From Acutalibacter sp. (GTDB lineage Bacteria; Bacillota; Clostridia; Oscillospirales; Acutalibacteraceae): a DNA stretch of 8,261 bases. A program made the position numbers and the translations under genes. Where the stretch lies: positions 1-8,261 of the forward strand of contig JAAWSH010000064.1 in the NCBI GenBank assembly GCA_022801475.1, in the 5' to 3' direction. Numbering within the stretch: position 1 is the stretch's first letter; the number at the start of each line of letters is the position of its first letter. This document shows, in pieces, positions 5,794 to 8,261 of the stretch. Under the pieces are notes generated by a model. It searched no databases. It was not told the DNA's origin and saw only the letters and a list, made by a program, of their open reading frames with translations.

Positions 5794-6819
5794 ATGGAAA
5801 ACAACGAAATGACTGTCAACCGTTACACCGAAAAGCCCGCAAAGGCTGCCAGCGGCTTTGCCATGCTGCTCATGATTCTGCTGGTCTTTGCCCTGGGCGT
5901 TCTGGCCTTGGTAATAGGTATTGTCACCCTGGTACAGTACTCTGTGGAAATGGGCAGCGAGGACGCTGTAAGCGCTCTGGGAATGCTGGAGCTGTTCGGC
6001 GGTGTGCTCATCATCGTGGCCGCAGGGTTTTTGTGCGCGGGCTTTCACGTGCTGAACCCCAACGAGGCCCTGGTGCTCACCCTGTTTGGCAAGTACTACG
6101 GCACCCTGAAAAAGGATGGATTCTACTGGACCAACATCTTCTGCTCGGGCATCAACCCCGGATCGGAACGAAGCAGCTTTTCTATGGGTGCCAACGGCAG
6201 TATGAACTATGTGGGCGGCGGCAACAAGAAAATCAGCCTGAAAACCATGACCCTCAACAACGAGAAGCAGACCGTCAACGACGAGCGGGGCAACCCCATT
6301 ATTATCGGGACCATTGTGATTTGGCGCATTGTGGACACCACAAAGGCTGTGTTTAACGTGCAGAACTACCGGACCTTTCTCTCCACCCAGTGCGACTCCG
6401 CCACCCGGAACATTACCCGCATGTACCCCTATGACCTGATGGACGAGGGCGACGTAAATGAAAAAACCCTGCGGGGCAGCAGCCAGGAGATTGCGGAAAT
6501 GATGCGCCAAGACCTGCAAAAGCGGGTGTCCATTGCCGGGCTGGAGATTTTGGAGGTGCGCATTACCCACCTAAGCTATGCCCCAGAGATTGCCGCCGCT
6601 ATGCTGCAAAGGCAGCAGGCCGAGGCTGTGGTGGCCGCCCGGAAGAAGATTGTGGAGGGTGCCGTGGGCATGGTGGAAATGGCCCTGGACCAGCTGAACG
6701 CGGACCAGGTGGTAGAACTGGACGACGAGCGGAAAGCGGCTATGGTCAGCAACCTGCTGGTGGTGCTTTGCGGCAGCAAGGACGCCCAGCCGGTGGTGAA
6801 CAGTGGCTCCATTTATTAG
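5794..6819 (+). CDS. SPFH/band-7 domain membrane protein
   Basis: A 341-residue membrane-anchored SPFH (stomatin/prohibitin/flotillin) protein; such proteins assemble into large oligomeric rings or scaffolds in the membrane. A short N-terminal tail is followed by two hydrophobic segments, about 22-48 and 66-85. The SPFH domain then starts at [19 protein letters not shown] (85-103) and runs to about 285, with [17 protein letters not shown] (153-169), [10 protein letters not shown] (205-214), [17 protein letters not shown] (254-270) and [18 protein letters not shown] (273-290). The last 50 residues have no repeat or SH3-like tail. The ATG is preceded by AAAGGG at 5778-5783, ten bases upstream. 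It is the first gene after a consensus promoter and is followed by the ribbon-helix-helix gene with coupling. The exact role is unknown. Confidence 0.92.
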   Translation: MENNEMTVNRYTEKPAKAASGFAMLLMILLVFALGVLALVIGIVTLVQYSVEMGSEDAVSALGMLELFGGVLIIVAAGFLCAGFHVLNPNEALVLTLFGKYYGTLKKDGFYWTNIFCSGINPGSERSSFSMGANGSMNYVGGGNKKISLKTMTLNNEKQTVNDERGNPIIIGTIVIWRIVDTTKAVFNVQNYRTFLSTQCDSATRNITRMYPYDLMDEGDVNEKTLRGSSQEIAEMMRQDLQKRVSIAGLEILEVRITHLSYAPEIAAAMLQRQQAEAVVAARKKIVEGAVGMVEMALDQLNADQVVELDDERKAAMVSNLLVVLCGSKDAQPVVNSGSIY

Positions 6820-6823
6820 CAAT

Positions 6824-7030
6824 ATGGATGAGAAAAACGAGAAGGGCAAAAAGCAGATTCTGCTGCGAATATCCCCCAGCCTGTGGAAAGAGCTGGCGGC
6901 CTGGGCCGAGGATGACTTCCGGTCCATTAACGGGCAGATCGAATATTTGCTGACAGAGAGCGTCCGCAGACGCCACGGGGCCAGAAGGAGCTTCCGAAAA
7001 AAGCCTCCGGAGGATACAAAAGAGAGCTGA
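6824..7030 (+). CDS. Small ribbon-helix-helix (Arc-like) protein
   Basis: A 68-residue protein with one ribbon-helix-helix fold: strand KQILLRIS (10-17), helix A from [15 protein letters not shown] (17-31), turn at FRS, and helix B from [16 protein letters not shown] (35-50). The tail is basic ([15 protein letters not shown]). Proteins with this fold dimerise and usually bind inverted repeats in DNA as repressors or antitoxins. The ATG lies four bases after the SPFH stop. An in-frame GTG at 6803 would add seven residues and overlap the SPFH gene by 17 bases. Neither start has a strong ribosome site, which implies translational coupling. I recall that similar small proteins often follow SPFH genes in Clostridia. 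No toxin gene stands beside it. Autoregulation through the palindrome at 5700-5720 is my inference. Confidence 0.82.
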   Translation: MDEKNEKGKKQILLRISPSLWKELAAWAEDDFRSINGQIEYLLTESVRRRHGARRSFRKKPPEDTKES

Positions 7031-7075
7031 AAAAGCCCCGCCCTGTGTTCTCCCATTTTATCCCGGAGGCCTTTT

Positions 7076-7465
7076 ATGAATTTACACACCCGCAAATTTC
7101 TCTCTAAGCGCGACCTTCCCTTTTTCGCCGGGGCCGCAGTGCTTCTGCTTTTGGCCCTGCTTCCCCCGGTTCTGGCGGCTCCCGGCCAAACCGCCGCGCT
7201 GCTGGTGGACGGCAAGCCCATAGCCACCCGGCAGCTCTCCCAGCTCTCGGGCCCGGAAGCGCTGACCGTTACCGGACAGGAGGGCATTGAAGTGACTGTG
7301 GAGTTTTCCCCCCAGGGCGCCCGCGTGTTGGCCTCTGGCTGCCCTGACCAGACCTGCGTGCGCACCGGCCAGATCACCTACGCCGGAGAGGCCGCTGTCT
7401 GCCTGCCGGGGCGGGTGGTACTGCGGCTGGAGGGCAGCTCCGGAATGGACGCGGAGACCTATTGA
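7076..7465 (+). CDS. NusG-domain-II-containing membrane-anchored protein
   Basis: A 129-residue protein with an N-terminal anchor or uncleaved signal (KFLSKRDLPFFAGAA, then hydrophobic to about residue 34) and an extracytoplasmic domain of the NusG-domain-II family, which is separate from transcription factor NusG. The family hallmark is clear: CPDQTC (Cys89, Cys94), then TGQITYAGEAAVCLPGRVVL with Cys109. GGAGG at 7065-7069, six bases before the ATG, fixes the start. It follows the ribbon-helix-helix gene after 45 bases and precedes the Gx-transporter gene with which it is commonly paired. Homologues are often near redox-membrane or flavinylation genes, but the biochemical role is not known to me. 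Confidence 0.88.
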   Translation: MNLHTRKFLSKRDLPFFAGAAVLLLLALLPPVLAAPGQTAALLVDGKPIATRQLSQLSGPEALTVTGQEGIEVTVEFSPQGARVLASGCPDQTCVRTGQITYAGEAAVCLPGRVVLRLEGSSGMDAETY

Positions 7466-7494
7466 CAAAAAGCTTTGTAAAAGGAGGCCCCGGA

Positions 7495-8022
7495 ATGAGG
7501 CAAAAAGCGGGAACCGTGGCCCTTTGTGGACTGCTGGCCGCCCTGGCGCTGGTTTTTTCCATGCTGGAGGGTATGCTGCCCCCTGTGCCCGGAATGCCCC
7601 CTGGGGCCAAGCTTGGGCTCTCCAATATTGTAACCATGTACGCCGCCGGAAGCCTTGGCCTGCCCAGCGCCCTGTTTCTGGCCCTGGTAAAAGGCGGCTT
7701 CGCCCTGGCCACCCGGGGGGGCCTGGCCGGAGTGATGAGCCTTTCCGGCGGGGTGGTCAGCACGGTCTGCGCCTGGGCTCTGCTGCGCAAAACCCGGGTC
7801 GGGCTGGCGGTGGTAGGAGTATGCGGCGCCCTGGCCCACAACGGGGCCCAGCTGGCAGCAGCCTGGATCATTGCCCAGGCGGGAGTAATGGCCTACCTGC
7901 CCCTTATGATCCTCTTTGGGGTGGCCACAGGGTTTTTAACCGGCGCGGTGCTAAAGGCCACCCTGCCGCCCCTGGAGAAGCTTAGCGCCTTTTTAAAGGG
8001 CGGGGGAACCGGGAAGCTTTAA
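7495..8022 (+). CDS. Gx transporter family membrane protein
   Basis: A 175-residue, very hydrophobic protein with about five or six membrane segments (approximately 6-24, 42-62, 64-72, 80-97, 102-122 and 130-152). The signature PGAKLGLSNIVTM (36-48) and GALAHNGAQL (111-120) mark the family called Gx transporter, or heptaprenyl diphosphate synthase component I in older annotation. The architecture is like the substrate-binding subunit of ECF transporters; the substrate is unknown. I chose ATG 7495 because AAGGAGG (7481-7487) lies seven bases before it; an in-frame TTG at 7462 would overlap the previous gene and put the ribosome site inside the coding region. It is the last gene of the operon. 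Homologues are often followed by a polyprenyl synthase and an ApbE-type flavin transferase; neither is here. Confidence 0.88.
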   Translation: MRQKAGTVALCGLLAALALVFSMLEGMLPPVPGMPPGAKLGLSNIVTMYAAGSLGLPSALFLALVKGGFALATRGGLAGVMSLSGGVVSTVCAWALLRKTRVGLAVVGVCGALAHNGAQLAAAWIIAQAGVMAYLPLMILFGVATGFLTGAVLKATLPPLEKLSAFLKGGGTGKL

Positions 8023-8050
8023 CGGAAAAAGCATGATCGCAAAAGGTATA

Positions 8051-8085
8051 AAAAAGGAGCTGTCCCGTGGGGCAGCTCTTTTTTT
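8051..8085 (+). terminator. Strong Rho-independent terminator
   Basis: GAGCTGTCCC (8057-8066) pairs with GGGGCAGCTC (8069-8078), with one G-T wobble and a very short loop, followed by seven T and a further T-rich run. A run of five A before the stem makes it potentially usable from the other strand too. It closes the SPFH to Gx-transporter operon. Confidence 0.92.
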
Positions 8086-8107
8086 GTTTTGTAAAAGCGT
8101 CAGGTTC

Positions 8108-8261
8108 TAGGGCTTGTTTGAAAATAGAGGAAATGACGGATTTTTGCCCAGAAGCGGCCAGCTTCAAGGAAAGAAACACAAGTAATACTTGCATTTTCAA
8201 TGCGGAAGATAACCGCTTATGGGCAAAAAGACGGTGTTTTCGATTTTTCAAACAAGCCCTA
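8108..8261. mobile_element. Fold-back miniature inverted-repeat element (MITE)
   Basis: Perfect 17-base terminal inverted repeats, TAGGGCTTGTTTGAAAA at 8108-8124 and its reverse complement at 8245-8261, bound a non-coding element. The arms continue pairing further in: 8141-8157 (TTTTTGCCCAGAAGCGG) matches the complement of 8213-8229 at 16 of 17 positions. At the tip are two small palindromes, CAAGTA-A-TACTTG (8179-8191) and GCATT-TTC-AATGC (8191-8203). The outer TA on both sides suggests a TA target duplication, as made by IS630/Tc1-type and some IS5-family transposases. No transposase is encoded. The element ends on the last base of the window, so one or more further repeat bases may lie outside. 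Confidence 0.85.

Noticed and set aside
5788..6570. A 260-codon minus-strand open frame
   Set aside because: It lies antisense to the SPFH gene, is rich in His and Gln as shadow frames are, and shows no domain.
6571..7377. A 268-codon minus-strand open frame
   Set aside because: It runs antisense across three well-supported plus-strand genes and has no recognisable motif.
7462..7467. TTGACA as a -35 box before the Gx-transporter gene
   Set aside because: No matching -10 box lies 16-18 bases downstream; the ribosome site occupies that position. The hexamer spans the stop codon of the preceding gene by chance.
7462..7494. TTG start giving an 11-residue longer Gx-transporter protein
   Set aside because: AAGGAGG at 7481-7487 would then lie inside the gene, and ATG 7495 is ideally spaced from it.
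1..8261. CRISPR array, tRNA or rRNA genes
   Set aside because: No regularly spaced direct repeats and no cloverleaf or rRNA-like stretch were seen in the window.

Overview
The window reads as part of a Firmicutes (class Clostridia, probably Oscillospiraceae-like gut bacterium) genome. The evidence is the codon style, strong AGGAGG-type ribosome sites, a Gx-transporter/NusG-domain-II gene pair, an SPFH gene followed by a small ribbon-helix-helix gene, and a decayed serine recombinase of the type carried by clostridial integrative elements. The assignment below class level is a guess. The left 3.3 kb is visibly poorer in G+C than the rest.

Positions 1 to about 3290 are a graveyard of plus-strand genes: a sensor histidine kinase with two opposite frameshifts, a multi-pass membrane protein with a frameshift, a stop and a lost 3' end, a 47-codon intact small gene between two terminator-like hairpins, a roughly 120-codon unrecognised gene broken by three single-base indels, and a large serine recombinase that has lost its catalytic N-terminus and a central block and has a further frameshift. 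I read this as the decayed recombinase-side end of an integrative/conjugative element. Whether the kinase and membrane protein were its cargo is not proven.

Positions 3318-5325 (minus strand) hold an intact three-gene operon with two ATGA start/stop overlaps: aldose 1-epimerase, MazG-like nucleotide pyrophosphohydrolase, and Cof-type HAD phosphatase. It is read from a good extended -10 promoter at 5355-5383.

Positions 5684-8085 (plus strand) hold a probable second operon. It starts at a perfect-consensus promoter whose -10 box sits inside a perfect 21-bp palindrome. The genes are a membrane-anchored SPFH/band-7 protein, a small ribbon-helix-helix protein, a membrane-anchored NusG-domain-II protein and a Gx-transporter-family membrane protein, closed by a strong Rho-independent terminator. 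The ribbon-helix-helix protein is a natural candidate to bind the promoter palindrome. Right after the terminator lies a 154-bp fold-back miniature transposable element (8108-8261), whose outer inverted repeat ends on the last base of the window.

No complete undescribed system is obvious. The most interesting leads are the SPFH/ribbon-helix-helix pair under a palindromic operator, the unexplained structured segment at 2515-2572, and the pattern of near-compensating indels confined to the element remnant.
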